Assembly: GCA_040381035.1 (NCBI GenBank) | Contig: JBEIHY010000040.1 | Span: forward strand, 1-28,542 | Direction: 5' to 3' | DNA: 28,542 bases | Origin: REEB506 sp040381035 | GTDB lineage: Bacteria > Pseudomonadota > Alphaproteobacteria > Caulobacterales > Aquidulcibacteraceae | Shown: piece by piece, positions 1-7,442 of the stretch | How the letters are laid out: every line of letters begins with the position of its first letter | Position numbering within the stretch: the stretch's first letter is position 1 | Program-made: the position numbers and the translations under genes | Notes under the pieces: model-generated | Seen by the model: the letters and a program-made list of their open reading frames with translations, nothing else | What the model was told of the DNA's origin: nothing | Databases searched by the model: none

Positions 1-800
1 ACCAGCAAGCCAAGCTGGGCTTCGCGGTCGAGATCGGGCCCGCTGTGGCGCAGCGACGTCAGCGCTTCGGGCGCGCGCAGGATCCGCCAAGCCTCTGGCG
101 CGGCCGGATCGATCCACACCACCGGCGCGCCGAGATCCAGGGCCTGGGCAATGGTGTGGCCGGTGCCGCCGCCAAAGGTGGTGCGCGCGCCGTCCCAGAC
201 GGCGATGATGAAATCGGATTGTTCGATCACCAGCCGTGCGGCGAGCGCCACGCGGGCGGAGCAATCAGCGCCAAACACATCGCGGGCGCTGGCGGTGTCG
301 GGCGCCTCAAGTGCGGCAAAGAACAGGGCCGCGATTTCCTCATCGTCATCGGCGAGTTCAAACAGGCGGGCCTGTGTCGAGAGCGCGCGCAGCGCCTCGG
401 CGCGGGCGGCAACGGCGCTGTCGGCCGGCGCGCCGCCGGCTGCCAAGGCGCGGGCGTCGGCGGGCGATGTTGGCGCGGCATTGATGGCGCAGTTGAGGTC
501 CGCGCCAAAGGGCAGGGGCGCGACCAGCTCCCAATGGCGCGCCAGGGCTTTGCGCGCAAACAATTGGTCCGCGCCGTCGGCCAGCATGGAGTGCAGGCGG
601 GTCGGCGCCACCGCGTCGGCGCCGAATGGGGCGGGTTCGGCAGCGGTGGCGGCGTCGATCAGACCGAGCACGGTGTCGACCGCCGCCTCGATGCGCGCGG
701 CGTTTGCGGTATAGCCGGCATGGGCGGCGCGGTGGCCGGTGACGCCCAGGCAAAGCCGCACCCGCGGCGGCGGCGGCGCGAAAGCAACCGGCTCCTTCAT
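1..800 (-). CDS. SLOG-like GVTGHR protein, partial (C-terminus beyond left edge)
   Basis: Reading the minus strand from the ATG at 800 gives 266 uninterrupted residues up to the window edge, so the gene is incomplete at its 3' end. The visible part has the layout of a family of uncharacterised Rossmann-type proteins. A strand followed by GVTGHR lies near residues 19-24, an 'ADGADQLFA..AL' helix near 74-85, 'PLPFGADL' near 96-102, and 'FIIAVWDG' followed by a GGGT loop and 'PVVWIDP' near 197-232. The last two resemble the nucleotide-sensing loops of SLOG/LOG-like folds. It has no signal peptide and is probably cytoplasmic. The function is unknown; relatives of such folds sense or process nucleotide ligands, which is inference here. 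It is divergent from the amino-sugar kinase, with 215 bp between them. No strong ribosome-binding site precedes the chosen ATG. Confidence 0.65.
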   Translation of the reverse strand, partial: MKEPVAFAPPPPRVRLCLGVTGHRAAHAGYTANAARIEAAVDTVLGLIDAATAAEPAPFGADAVAPTRLHSMLADGADQLFARKALARHWELVAPLPFGADLNCAINAAPTSPADARALAAGGAPADSAVAARAEALRALSTQARLFELADDDEEIAALFFAALEAPDTASARDVFGADCSARVALAARLVIEQSDFIIAVWDGARTTFGGGTGHTIAQALDLGAPVVWIDPAAPEAWRILRAPEALTSLRHSGPDLDREAQLGLL

Positions 801-1015
801 GCGGCGGCTGTCATCCGTCTGGCGTGCGTCATGCGCTCTCCCTGCCGCAGCCGGCATAGCGGCCTCGATCCCCCGATGCGCGCGGTCAGCGATCCGTGCT
901 ACAAGACTTTGCGTCGGTGCGCGAGGGCGCAATCGGGCGGCAAATGTCGCAGGCGGCGGCGCCGGCCGGGGGGCGTTTTGGGCGGCGGCGCAAGGATCAT
1001 TAAACAGGCTGTGGC

Positions 1016-1894
1016 ATGGGTCTCTATCTAGGCATTGACGCGGGCGGCACAAAAACCCGCGCCCGGCTTGTCGACGAAGCCGCACGCGTGCTTGGCGTCG
1101 GCGAAGCGGGGCCGGGCAATCCCCGTGTCGGGCTTGAAAAGGCGATTGGCGAAATCCGCAGCGCTTATGGCGAAGCGATCCGCAGCGCTGGCTTAAAGCG
1201 CGACGATATTCGCGCAATCCTTGGCGGGCTTGGCATTGCCGGGCTCAATCGGCGCGGGGTTCTGGCCGGGCTGCAGGCGCATCGCTTCCCATTCCGCGCC
1301 ATCGCTTTTGCCAGCGACGCCGCGATCGCCAATCTTGGCGCCCATGCCGGGGAAGACGGCGCCGTCTGCATTGTCGGCACCGGCTCGATCGGTTTTGCCC
1401 GGGTCAAGGGCGAGGTTTATGTGGTCGGCGGCTACGGATTTCCGATCTCCGACGAGGGCAGCGGCGCCGATCTTGGCTTGCACGCCATTCGCCGCGCCTT
1501 GTGGTCGCGCGACGGGCGCTTGCCGCACAGCCCGATGACGCTGGCCGTGCTCGATCGGTTCCGCAATTCAGCAGGCGAGATCGTCGATTGGGCCTCTCAC
1601 GCCAGCGCCACCGACTACGCCGCCTTCGCGCCGCTGGTGATGGATCACGCGCTCGCGGGCGATCCGGTGGCCGAGCCGATCGTGCAGGAAGCCGCCGCCC
1701 GCATCGACCGGCTGATCCGGGTTCTGTATGAGCGCGGCGCGCCGTCTTGTTGCCTGATGGGCGGGTTGGCTGAGAAAATGCGGCTGTGGCTGGGCGTCAG
1801 CATCCGCCAACGGCTGGCCCAACCCAAGGGCGATGCGCTGGACGGCGCGGTGATCCTGGCGCGCACCCGCGCGCCGGAAAAAGAGCGGCGCTAA
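1016..1894 (+). CDS. gspK: Glucosamine / N-acetylglucosamine kinase, BadF/BadG/BcrA/BcrD ATPase family (GspK type)
   Basis: This 292-residue cytoplasmic sugar kinase should phosphorylate free glucosamine or GlcNAc at C6 with ATP. The N-terminal phosphate-1 loop is GIDAGGTKTR (residues 6-15). A second ATPase-fold glycine loop, CIVGTGSIG, lies near 118-126, followed by VVGGYGFPISDEGSG, which is typical of the GspK/NagK group, and the adenosine motif CLMGGLAEKM lies near 246-255. Length and motif order match the glucosamine-specific GspK described in Vibrio. It faces nagA convergently, with the two stop codons overlapping at 1891-1894. The neighbours (NagA, NagB-II, MurQ) place it in amino-sugar salvage. 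Whether glucosamine or GlcNAc is the real substrate cannot be told from sequence. The ribosome-binding site upstream of the ATG is weak. Confidence 0.85.
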   Translation: MGLYLGIDAGGTKTRARLVDEAARVLGVGEAGPGNPRVGLEKAIGEIRSAYGEAIRSAGLKRDDIRAILGGLGIAGLNRRGVLAGLQAHRFPFRAIAFASDAAIANLGAHAGEDGAVCIVGTGSIGFARVKGEVYVVGGYGFPISDEGSGADLGLHAIRRALWSRDGRLPHSPMTLAVLDRFRNSAGEIVDWASHASATDYAAFAPLVMDHALAGDPVAEPIVQEAAARIDRLIRVLYERGAPSCCLMGGLAEKMRLWLGVSIRQRLAQPKGDALDGAVILARTRAPEKERR

Positions 1895-3027
1895 CTCGGC
1901 CGGCCGGCGATCCAGGTTTGGATTGCCTGGCCGTCATTGTCGAGCAGCACGAGGTCTGCGGCGGCGCCTGGCGCGATCACGCCGCGTGCCCCGCCCATGC
2001 CAAGAATGGCGGCGGGCGTGGCGCTCGCCATGGCCAGCGCGTCGGCGCGCGGCGCGCGCAGCAGATGTTCGCCATTGCGCACCGCCTGCGCCATATCGAG
2101 GTCAGCGCCAGCCAGCGCGCCATTGGCTGTAACGAGGCGCCCGCCTTGGCTGCGTATCGTTTGGCCGGCGATTTGGAACGCGCTGTGCGCCGATCCCACC
2201 GTTGGCATCGCATCTGTGACCAGCGCCAGGCGCGCGGCTCCTTTTGCCCGCAGCGCGACGCGCATCGCCGCGGGATGCACATGATGGCCATCGGCGATCA
2301 TGCCGCACCACAAATCGGCAAAATCGAGCGCCGCGCCGACCACGCCGGGCGCCCGGCTTTCCAGCGGGCTCATGGCGTTGAACAAATGCGTGACGCCCGA
2401 CAGGCCCTCGGTGCGTGCGGCGGCCATCTGTTCATAGGTCGCCTGGCTATGGCCGGCGGCGACAATCACGCCGGCGCGGGTCAAGGCGGCTATGGCGCCC
2501 GGCGGCGCCAGCTCCGGCGCCAGGGTGACCAGCGTTGCGCCGCGCCGGCGCGCGCAGATCAGCGCAGCCGCATCGCTGTCCAGCGCGCGAAACTTGGCCG
2601 CGTCATGAACGCCTCTTTTGGCCGGATTGAGGAACGGGCCTTCCAGATGGATGCCGAGAAGGCCCGGCAGGCCCCGCGCCATGGCTTCCTCCACGGCGGC
2701 GATGGCGGCGGCAACGTGGCTCATATCATCGCTGATCAGGGTGGCGAGAAATCCGGTCGTTCCAAAGCGGCGATGGGCGGCAGCGATGGCGGCCAAACCG
2801 TCCGTGTTCGCCGCATCATTGAACAAGACGCCGCCGCCGCCATTGACCTGCAGATCAATAAATCCCGGCGCCAAGGCGCCCGACACTTCCTGCACCGGCG
2901 TGTCTGGCGCCAAGGCGGACACTGCGCAGACATCGCCAATCTGGCCGGCTTCAATCAGAACGGCAAACCCGCCGCCGAGGTCGTCAGGCGTGTAAAGATG
3001 ATCGGGCGCGAGCGCAAAGCGGGTCAT
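1891..3027 (-). CDS. nagA: N-acetylglucosamine-6-phosphate deacetylase
   Basis: This 378-residue amidohydrolase removes the acetyl group from GlcNAc-6-P to give GlcN-6-P, the step before NagB. Family landmarks are in order. 'PGFIDLQVNGGGG' lies near residues 54-66, the Gram-negative form with Q-N instead of H-x-H. The metal-binding Glu is E129 in HLEGPF, metal-binding His residues are H193 (AAGHSQ) and H214 (GVTHLFNAMS), and the catalytic Asp is D272 (LVTDAMP). Length is normal for NagA. The start ATG overlaps the stop of the upstream nagB-II gene (TCAT on the plus strand at 3024-3027), implying translational coupling in a nagB-II-nagA operon. The 3' end overlaps the convergent kinase stop. 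The identification is firm. Confidence 0.95.
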   Translation of the reverse strand: MTRFALAPDHLYTPDDLGGGFAVLIEAGQIGDVCAVSALAPDTPVQEVSGALAPGFIDLQVNGGGGVLFNDAANTDGLAAIAAAHRRFGTTGFLATLISDDMSHVAAAIAAVEEAMARGLPGLLGIHLEGPFLNPAKRGVHDAAKFRALDSDAAALICARRRGATLVTLAPELAPPGAIAALTRAGVIVAAGHSQATYEQMAAARTEGLSGVTHLFNAMSPLESRAPGVVGAALDFADLWCGMIADGHHVHPAAMRVALRAKGAARLALVTDAMPTVGSAHSAFQIAGQTIRSQGGRLVTANGALAGADLDMAQAVRNGEHLLRAPRADALAMASATPAAILGMGGARGVIAPGAAADLVLLDNDGQAIQTWIAGRPS

Positions 3028-4061
3028 CGCGTCTCCGTTACTTTTTGGAGGCCGGCTGGCTTGTCGGGATCAAAACCGCGCAGTACAGCGAGCTCGGCGG
3101 CGAAGCGGTAAAAGCTCACCAATTGCGCCAGCGGGGTGAGCGCGGAATGCACCTGCGGCGGCATCGGCAGATGGAGCGCTTTGGGATGGTCAAGCCCGAT
3201 GGCGATCACCTTGGCGCCGCGCGCGGCGAGATCATCGATCAAGGCCGGGATGCCGGCGCGGGCCTGATCGGTCGGGGTAAAGATCAGGATCGGCATCCCG
3301 TTTGCGGCAATCGCGGCCGGTCCGTGACGCAGTTCCGCAGCGCTCACCGCTTCTGCATGCAGGCCGGCGGTTTCCTTCAGCTTCAACGCCGCCTCCTGCG
3401 CTGCGGCAAATGTCAGGCCGCGGCCGACAACATAGAGCGACCGCGCCGGCGCCAGTGCTGTAAAGGCGGCCGACCAATCCAGATCAATCGCCGCCGCCAT
3501 CATCGCGGGCGCGGCATCCAGCGCGGCGAGCAGGGCGTCGTCGTCGCGCCACATCGCCGCCAATCGCGCCAACGCCGCCATCGCCGCCAGGCAGGATTTG
3601 GTTGCCGCGATGCTGTGTTCGGGCCCGGCCAGCAGCGGAACTGCCATCTCGGCCGCCGCCGCCAGGGGGGAGTCCGGCGCATTCACCAACGCGAGAGACA
3701 CCGCGCCGGCGGCGCGCGCGGAAGTCATCGCGGCGATCAGATCGGGGCTCTTTCCCGATTGCGACACCCCGATCAAAGCCGCCCGCGCCCCACCGGGAAA
3801 CGCCGCGCCATAGACCGAGGTGATCGATGGCGCATGTGACGCAACCGGCCCCAGCCCACGCAGCTCAAAGACATATTTGGCGTAAGCGGCGGCGTGATCG
3901 GAGCTCCCGCGGGCGCAGGTGACCAGCACAGCTGGATCGGCGGCGCGCAGCCGCGCAATCACCGGTGCAAGCAGCGCCGGATAGGCGTCCCGTTGGCGGG
4001 CCAGCGCCGCGCCGGCTTGCGCGGTTTCGGCAAACATCAGCGTCTGATCGGCGCGCGCCAC
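3024..4061 (-). CDS. nagB-II: Glucosamine-6-phosphate deaminase, SIS-domain type (NagB-II)
   Basis: This 345-residue protein has two SIS domains and lacks the glutaminase half of GlmS. It belongs to the NagB-II group that deaminates GlcN-6-P to fructose-6-P and ammonia. The first SIS domain has 'ARGSSDHA' (residues 50-57) and 'VSQSGKSPD' (99-107), followed by 'AATKSCLA' (152-159). The second begins near 205 with 'LYVVGRG' and contains 'ELRHGP' (243-248), with the family C-terminal signature 'DPDKPAGLQKVT' (331-342). I chose the GTG at 4061 because AAGGAG lies 6 nt upstream; in-frame codons run further upstream but give a basic, unconserved extension. It is first in the operon with nagA and divergent from murQ. 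GlmS-like or AgaS-like sugar isomerase activity is possible, but the context favours deaminase. Confidence 0.88.
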   Translation of the reverse strand: MARADQTLMFAETAQAGAALARQRDAYPALLAPVIARLRAADPAVLVTCARGSSDHAAAYAKYVFELRGLGPVASHAPSITSVYGAAFPGGARAALIGVSQSGKSPDLIAAMTSARAAGAVSLALVNAPDSPLAAAAEMAVPLLAGPEHSIAATKSCLAAMAALARLAAMWRDDDALLAALDAAPAMMAAAIDLDWSAAFTALAPARSLYVVGRGLTFAAAQEAALKLKETAGLHAEAVSAAELRHGPAAIAANGMPILIFTPTDQARAGIPALIDDLAARGAKVIAIGLDHPKALHLPMPPQVHSALTPLAQLVSFYRFAAELAVLRGFDPDKPAGLQKVTETR

Positions 4062-4118
4062 GCTTTTCTCCTTGGCCGGTTTGGGATAGCCGTGTTGTCG
4101 GCGGCGGTAAACCCATGC

Positions 4119-4153
4119 CCGTTTCCGCGCGCCGGGCCGGCGCGCGGAAACGG
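4119..4153. promoter_or_regulatory. Perfect 35-bp palindrome in the nagB-II/murQ divergent control region
   Basis: Two 17-bp arms (left starting CCGTTTCCGCG, right ending CGCGGAAACGG) are exact reverse complements around a single central G. The element lies 57 bp upstream of the nagB-II GTG and 22 bp upstream of the murQ ATG, between two divergent amino-sugar genes. It could be an operator for a dimeric repressor controlling both operons, or an RNA hairpin in the murQ leader that ends about 9 nt before its GGAG. A dispersed extragenic palindrome is also possible. No second copy was seen in the window. Confidence 0.6.
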
Positions 4154-4175
4154 TCCGAACACGGAGCATGTGGCG

Positions 4176-5063
4176 ATGAGCACCGAAACTGCGAGTGCGC
4201 GCTTTGGCGATCTCGATCTGTGGCCAACGCAGGAGGCAATGGCGGCGATGCTGGAGGGCCAGTTGGCCGCTGCAGCCGCTGTCGGCCCGGCCATGGCGGC
4301 TTTGGCCGCAGCCGCTGAAGCCGCGGCAGACCGCTTGCGTCCCGGAGAAGGTCGGCTGGTCTATGCCGGGGCCGGCACATCAGGCCGGATTGCGGTCCAG
4401 GACGGGGTTGAATTGGGCCCGACCTTCGGCTGGCCGCGGGGGCGCTGCGTCTATGCGTTGGCTGGCGGCGAGGCCGCCCTGATGGCGAGCGTGGAGGGCG
4501 CCGAGGACGATGCCGGCGCCGGCGTGGCGGCGATGGCGGATGCGGCGGTCAATGCGGCCGATGTGGCGATTGTGGCGGCGGCGAGTGGGGCAACCCCGTT
4601 TGCCGTGGCAGCGCTGCGCGAAGCCGGCGCGCGCGGCGCCTTGACGATCGGTCTTTCGTGCAATCCGGGCGCGCCGCTTTTGGCGGGGGCCGACCATCCG
4701 ATCCTGCTTGATACCGGCGCAGAAGTGCTCGCCGGCTCAACCCGGATGAAGGCCGGCACGGCGCAAAAGATCGCGCTGAACCTTTTGTCCACGGCGATCA
4801 TGGTGCGGCTCGGCCATGTCTATCGCGGGCTGATGGTGGCCATGACGCCGTCCAACGCCAAGCTGCGGGTGCGCGGGGCGAGCATCGTCGCCGCCGCCGC
4901 CGGTATAGAGGCTGAAGCCGGCGCAGCGCTGCTCGAGGCCGCCGGCGGCAACATCAAGCGGGCGGTGCTGATGGCCAAGGGCATGAGCGCGGCGGACGCC
5001 GATGCGCTCTTGGCGGCGTGCGGCCACGATCTGCGCGTCGCGCTGGCCCATGCGGCGCAATAG
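4176..5063 (+). CDS. murQ: N-acetylmuramic acid 6-phosphate etherase
   Basis: This 295-residue SIS-fold etherase cleaves D-lactate from MurNAc-6-P to give GlcNAc-6-P, which NagA next door then deacetylates. Key segments are 'YAGAGTSGRIAVQDG' (63-77), 'ELGPTFG' with E79 and 'SVEGAEDD' with E110. These two Glu correspond by motif to the catalytic acid/base pair of E. coli MurQ (E83/E114). 'ASGATPF' (136-142) and 'LAGSTRMKAGTAQK' (185-198) follow. Length matches the family. The ATG at 4176 is preceded by GGAG at 4163-4166; an earlier ATG at 4168 is out of frame. It lies downstream of the 35-bp palindrome and 39 bp before the SCO1 gene, with which it may be co-transcribed. No AnmK or transporter for the recycled sugar is present in the window. 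Confidence 0.93.
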   Translation: MSTETASARFGDLDLWPTQEAMAAMLEGQLAAAAAVGPAMAALAAAAEAAADRLRPGEGRLVYAGAGTSGRIAVQDGVELGPTFGWPRGRCVYALAGGEAALMASVEGAEDDAGAGVAAMADAAVNAADVAIVAAASGATPFAVAALREAGARGALTIGLSCNPGAPLLAGADHPILLDTGAEVLAGSTRMKAGTAQKIALNLLSTAIMVRLGHVYRGLMVAMTPSNAKLRVRGASIVAAAAGIEAEAGAALLEAAGGNIKRAVLMAKGMSAADADALLAACGHDLRVALAHAAQ

Positions 5064-5102
5064 CTTCTTTCGCCTGGGATTGCAGGGCTTTAGAAGGTAG
5101 CC

Positions 5103-5705
5103 ATGAAACGGCTTTTGAACGCATTGGCCGCCGTCGCGGCGCTCACCGCCTGCCAACCGGCCGCCGCGCCCGCCAAGGATGGCGCGCCCGCTGGCTGCAT
5201 CTTGGGCCAGCTGGACCAGTTTGGCGGGCCGCTTGGGCTCTTGGACGAGGCCGGCCAGCCGATCACGGAATCCGCCTTTAAGGGCAAGCCGACATTGATT
5301 TATTTCGGCTTTACCTTTTGCCCGGACATCTGCCCGTTGAGCATGCAGACCGCGGCGGCCGCATTTGCGGCTTTGCCGGTCGGCGCGCCGGCCCCGCAGC
5401 CCGTGCTGATCAGCCTCGATCCCGGTCGCGACACGCCGGAGATGATGAAATCTTACGTTGCGTCAGCGGGATTTCCGCCGGGCCTGCGCGGCCTGACGGG
5501 TGCGCAAGAACAGGTCGCTGCGGCGGCGAAAGCCTTCCGGGTGAGCTGGCGGCGCAATGAGCAGCCAGAGTCCGCCGCTGGCTATCTCATTGATCATTCG
5601 TCGTTCTTTTATCTCATGGACGCGGACTGGAAAACCCGGGCTGTGATAGCCTCAACGCAAAAACCCGATGAGATCGCCGCCTGCATCGCCAAGGCGCTGA
5701 AATAG
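5103..5705 (+). CDS. SCO1/SenC family copper chaperone lipoprotein
   Basis: This 200-residue thioredoxin-fold protein likely delivers copper to the CuA site of cytochrome c oxidase, or maintains its thiols. An N-terminal hydrophobic segment with lipobox LTAC (Cys17) predicts export and a lipid anchor facing the periplasm. The copper ligands are visible: C73 and C77 in FCPDICP, and H165 in LIDHSSFFY. 'YFGFTFCPDICPLSM' and 'SLDPGRDTPE' are hallmark SCO segments. AAGG precedes the ATG at a suitable distance. It follows murQ by 39 bp with no obvious functional link; no oxidase genes are nearby, so the placement may be incidental. The family call is firm; the exact partner is unknown. Confidence 0.92.
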   Translation: MKRLLNALAAVAALTACQPAAAPAKDGAPAGCILGQLDQFGGPLGLLDEAGQPITESAFKGKPTLIYFGFTFCPDICPLSMQTAAAAFAALPVGAPAPQPVLISLDPGRDTPEMMKSYVASAGFPPGLRGLTGAQEQVAAAAKAFRVSWRRNEQPESAAGYLIDHSSFFYLMDADWKTRAVIASTQKPDEIAACIAKALK

Positions 5706-5816
5706 GCGAACCGCGTTCCAACTGTGGCTGATCTGTTGCTACGGTTTGGAAAGGGGATTTAGCGTACTGTGAATGTAAGGACGCGGCAGAACTGCGCGCC
5801 CGGTGAAGGACGGCCA

Positions 5817-7130
5817 ATGCTCTATTCTCTTTACGAGATGAATCATTTCGCAATGGCGCCCTTTCGCGCCGCCGCGATGGCGCAAACCGCCTTTCTGCGC
5901 TCGCCGCTGAATCCGATGGGCGATACCACCGCCGGGCGCAATGTGGCGGCCGCTGCGGAAGTGTTTGAATCCGTCACCCGCCGCTATCGCAAGCCGGACT
6001 GGAACCTGCCGCATACGCGGGTCAACAGCGTTGAGGTGAAGGTTACGCCGCGTACGATCTGGTCGAACGCCTGGTGCTCGCTGGTGCATTTTGAGCGCGA
6101 CAAGGCGGCGTTGAAATCCGCCCGCGGCGAACGCAGCGATCCGCGCGTGCTGATCGTGGCGCCCTTGTCGGGCCATTATGCCACCTTGCTGCGCGGCACG
6201 GTGGAGGCCTTTCTGCCCGAGCATGAGGTGTACATCACTGATTGGCACGATGCGCGGATGGCGCCGATCGTGGCCGGGCGGTTTGATCTCAACGATTATG
6301 TCGATCACATCATCCATGTTTTGAAGGTCATCGGGCCGGAAGCGCATGTGGTGGCGGTGTGCCAGCCGGGCCCGCCGGTGCTGGCGGCAATCTCGCTGAT
6401 GGCGGAAAGCGGCGATGCCGGCCTGCCCGCGACCATGACCTTCATGGGCAGCCCGATCGATGCGCGCCGGTCGCCGACCGTGACCAACAAGCTCGCCGAG
6501 GAACGGCCGTTTTCCTGGTTTGAGCAGCAGATGATCCACACCGTGCCGCCGATTTATCCTGGCGCGTTCCGGCGGGTCTATCCGGGCTTTATTCAGCTTG
6601 CTTCGTTCATGGGCATGAACTGGGACCGCCATATCGGCGCCCATCGCCGCTTTTTTGAGAATCTGGTCGCCGGCGACGGCGAAGAAGCCGCCAAGCATCG
6701 CGAGTTTTACGAAGAATATCTCTCGGTCCTCGATCTCACCGAGGAATTCTATCTGCAAACGATCCGCGACGTGTTCCAGGAATATACCCTCGCGCGCGGC
6801 CAGTTTTTCCACCACGGCCACCGCGTGAAGCCCGAAGCGATCCGGACCGTTGCCCTGATGACCGTGGAAGGTGAAAACGACGACATTTCGGGCATCGGCC
6901 AAACGCAAGCCGCCCACGATATCTGCGCCAATATCCCGGCCGCCATGCGCATCGACCATGTGCAGCAGGGCGTTGGCCATTATGGCGTGTTCAACGGCAA
7001 GCGCTTCCGCACCGAAATCTATCCGCGGATGCGCGAATTCATGCGCGCGTTCCAGTCTGCTAACGCCCGTGGGGCGGGGACGGGGGCGGGGGCGGTCGCC
7101 AAGCGCGGGCGCAAAGCCGTGGCCGCGTAA
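5817..7130 (+). CDS. phaZ: Intracellular poly(3-hydroxybutyrate) depolymerase
   Basis: This 437-residue cytoplasmic enzyme mobilises PHB/PHA storage granules. The start was set at the ATG at 5817, where AAGGA lies 6 nt upstream and the protein begins MLYSLYEMNH, as is usual in the PhaZ1 group; a GTG 48 bp upstream would add an unconserved tail. The alpha/beta-hydrolase nucleophile is the cysteine typical of intracellular depolymerases, C182 in VVAVCQPGPP. Other landmarks are 'VLIVAPLSGH' (111-120), 'TDWHDAR' (141-147) and the C-terminal catalytic His region 'GVGHYGVFNGKRF'. The extreme C-terminus is basic and Gly/Ala-rich. No PhaC, PhaB or phasin gene is present in the window, so it appears to stand alone. 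The identification is firm. Confidence 0.94.
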   Translation: MLYSLYEMNHFAMAPFRAAAMAQTAFLRSPLNPMGDTTAGRNVAAAAEVFESVTRRYRKPDWNLPHTRVNSVEVKVTPRTIWSNAWCSLVHFERDKAALKSARGERSDPRVLIVAPLSGHYATLLRGTVEAFLPEHEVYITDWHDARMAPIVAGRFDLNDYVDHIIHVLKVIGPEAHVVAVCQPGPPVLAAISLMAESGDAGLPATMTFMGSPIDARRSPTVTNKLAEERPFSWFEQQMIHTVPPIYPGAFRRVYPGFIQLASFMGMNWDRHIGAHRRFFENLVAGDGEEAAKHREFYEEYLSVLDLTEEFYLQTIRDVFQEYTLARGQFFHHGHRVKPEAIRTVALMTVEGENDDISGIGQTQAAHDICANIPAAMRIDHVQQGVGHYGVFNGKRFRTEIYPRMREFMRAFQSANARGAGTGAGAVAKRGRKAVAA

Positions 7131-7442
7131 AGCGCGCTTGCGATTTGGCGACACCCGGCACGCCGGCCGGCGTGAACCCTACGCCGTTCAAGTCCGCTTT
7201 GGGGGTTGGTTCTGGCGCTCCAGGAAGCGGTGAGATTGGGGCCAATTGAGCCCCCGGGTCCTGGCGGCGCCGGTGACGACGCACATTCCCAAGGGCTTCG
7301 CCGCCGCCCGCGATCAGCGGGAATGACGGGGTAGGAAGAAGCGTTTTGTCTCAGGCAACGTTGCTCGAAGGGAGCCCTCAAGTCCGGCGTGAACCACTAT
7401 GGTATTCCCGGTATGGTTCACCTCGGCTAAACCAATCGTCAA
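7131..7442. other. Intergenic stretch between convergent phaZ and REC-EAL gene
   Basis: These 312 bp hold no supported gene. Basic reading frames on the minus strand lack recognisable domains or a ribosome-binding site. Near the REC-EAL stop there is an inverted repeat with 8-bp perfect arms (listed separately). A CATTCCCGCTGATCGCGGG-type segment (minus strand, near 7300-7325) resembles the short dispersed GC hairpins common in alphaproteobacterial intergenic DNA. Confidence 0.5.
7389..7421. repeat. Inverted repeat, possible bidirectional terminator
   Basis: GTGAACCA (7389-7396) and TGGTTCAC (7414-7421) are exact reverse complements separated by 17 nt; two further base pairs form if one C is bulged. 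It lies between convergent genes, 22 bp beyond the REC-EAL stop, where a shared terminator would be expected. No T-run follows on either side, so intrinsic termination is doubtful and a protein-binding site is equally possible. Confidence 0.35.

Noticed and set aside
1786..3111. 441-codon plus-strand frame opposite nagA
   Set aside because: Shadow frame; the minus strand has all NagA metal ligands and a coupled start.
4119..4153. Palindrome as an intrinsic terminator
   Set aside because: It lies between divergent genes, where no transcript needs to end, and has no T-run on either side; a regulatory or dispersed element is more likely.
5739..7154. 471-codon minus-strand frame opposite phaZ
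   Set aside because: His/Arg/Gly-rich shadow of the PhaZ gene; the plus strand carries the PhaZ nucleophile motif and a good ribosome-binding site.
7019..7381. 120-codon minus-strand frame (PVIPADRGRRRSPWEC...)
   Set aside because: Such VIPA...GRR frames commonly arise from dispersed GC-rich hairpin repeats read as protein; it overlaps the phaZ C-terminus and lacks a ribosome-binding site.
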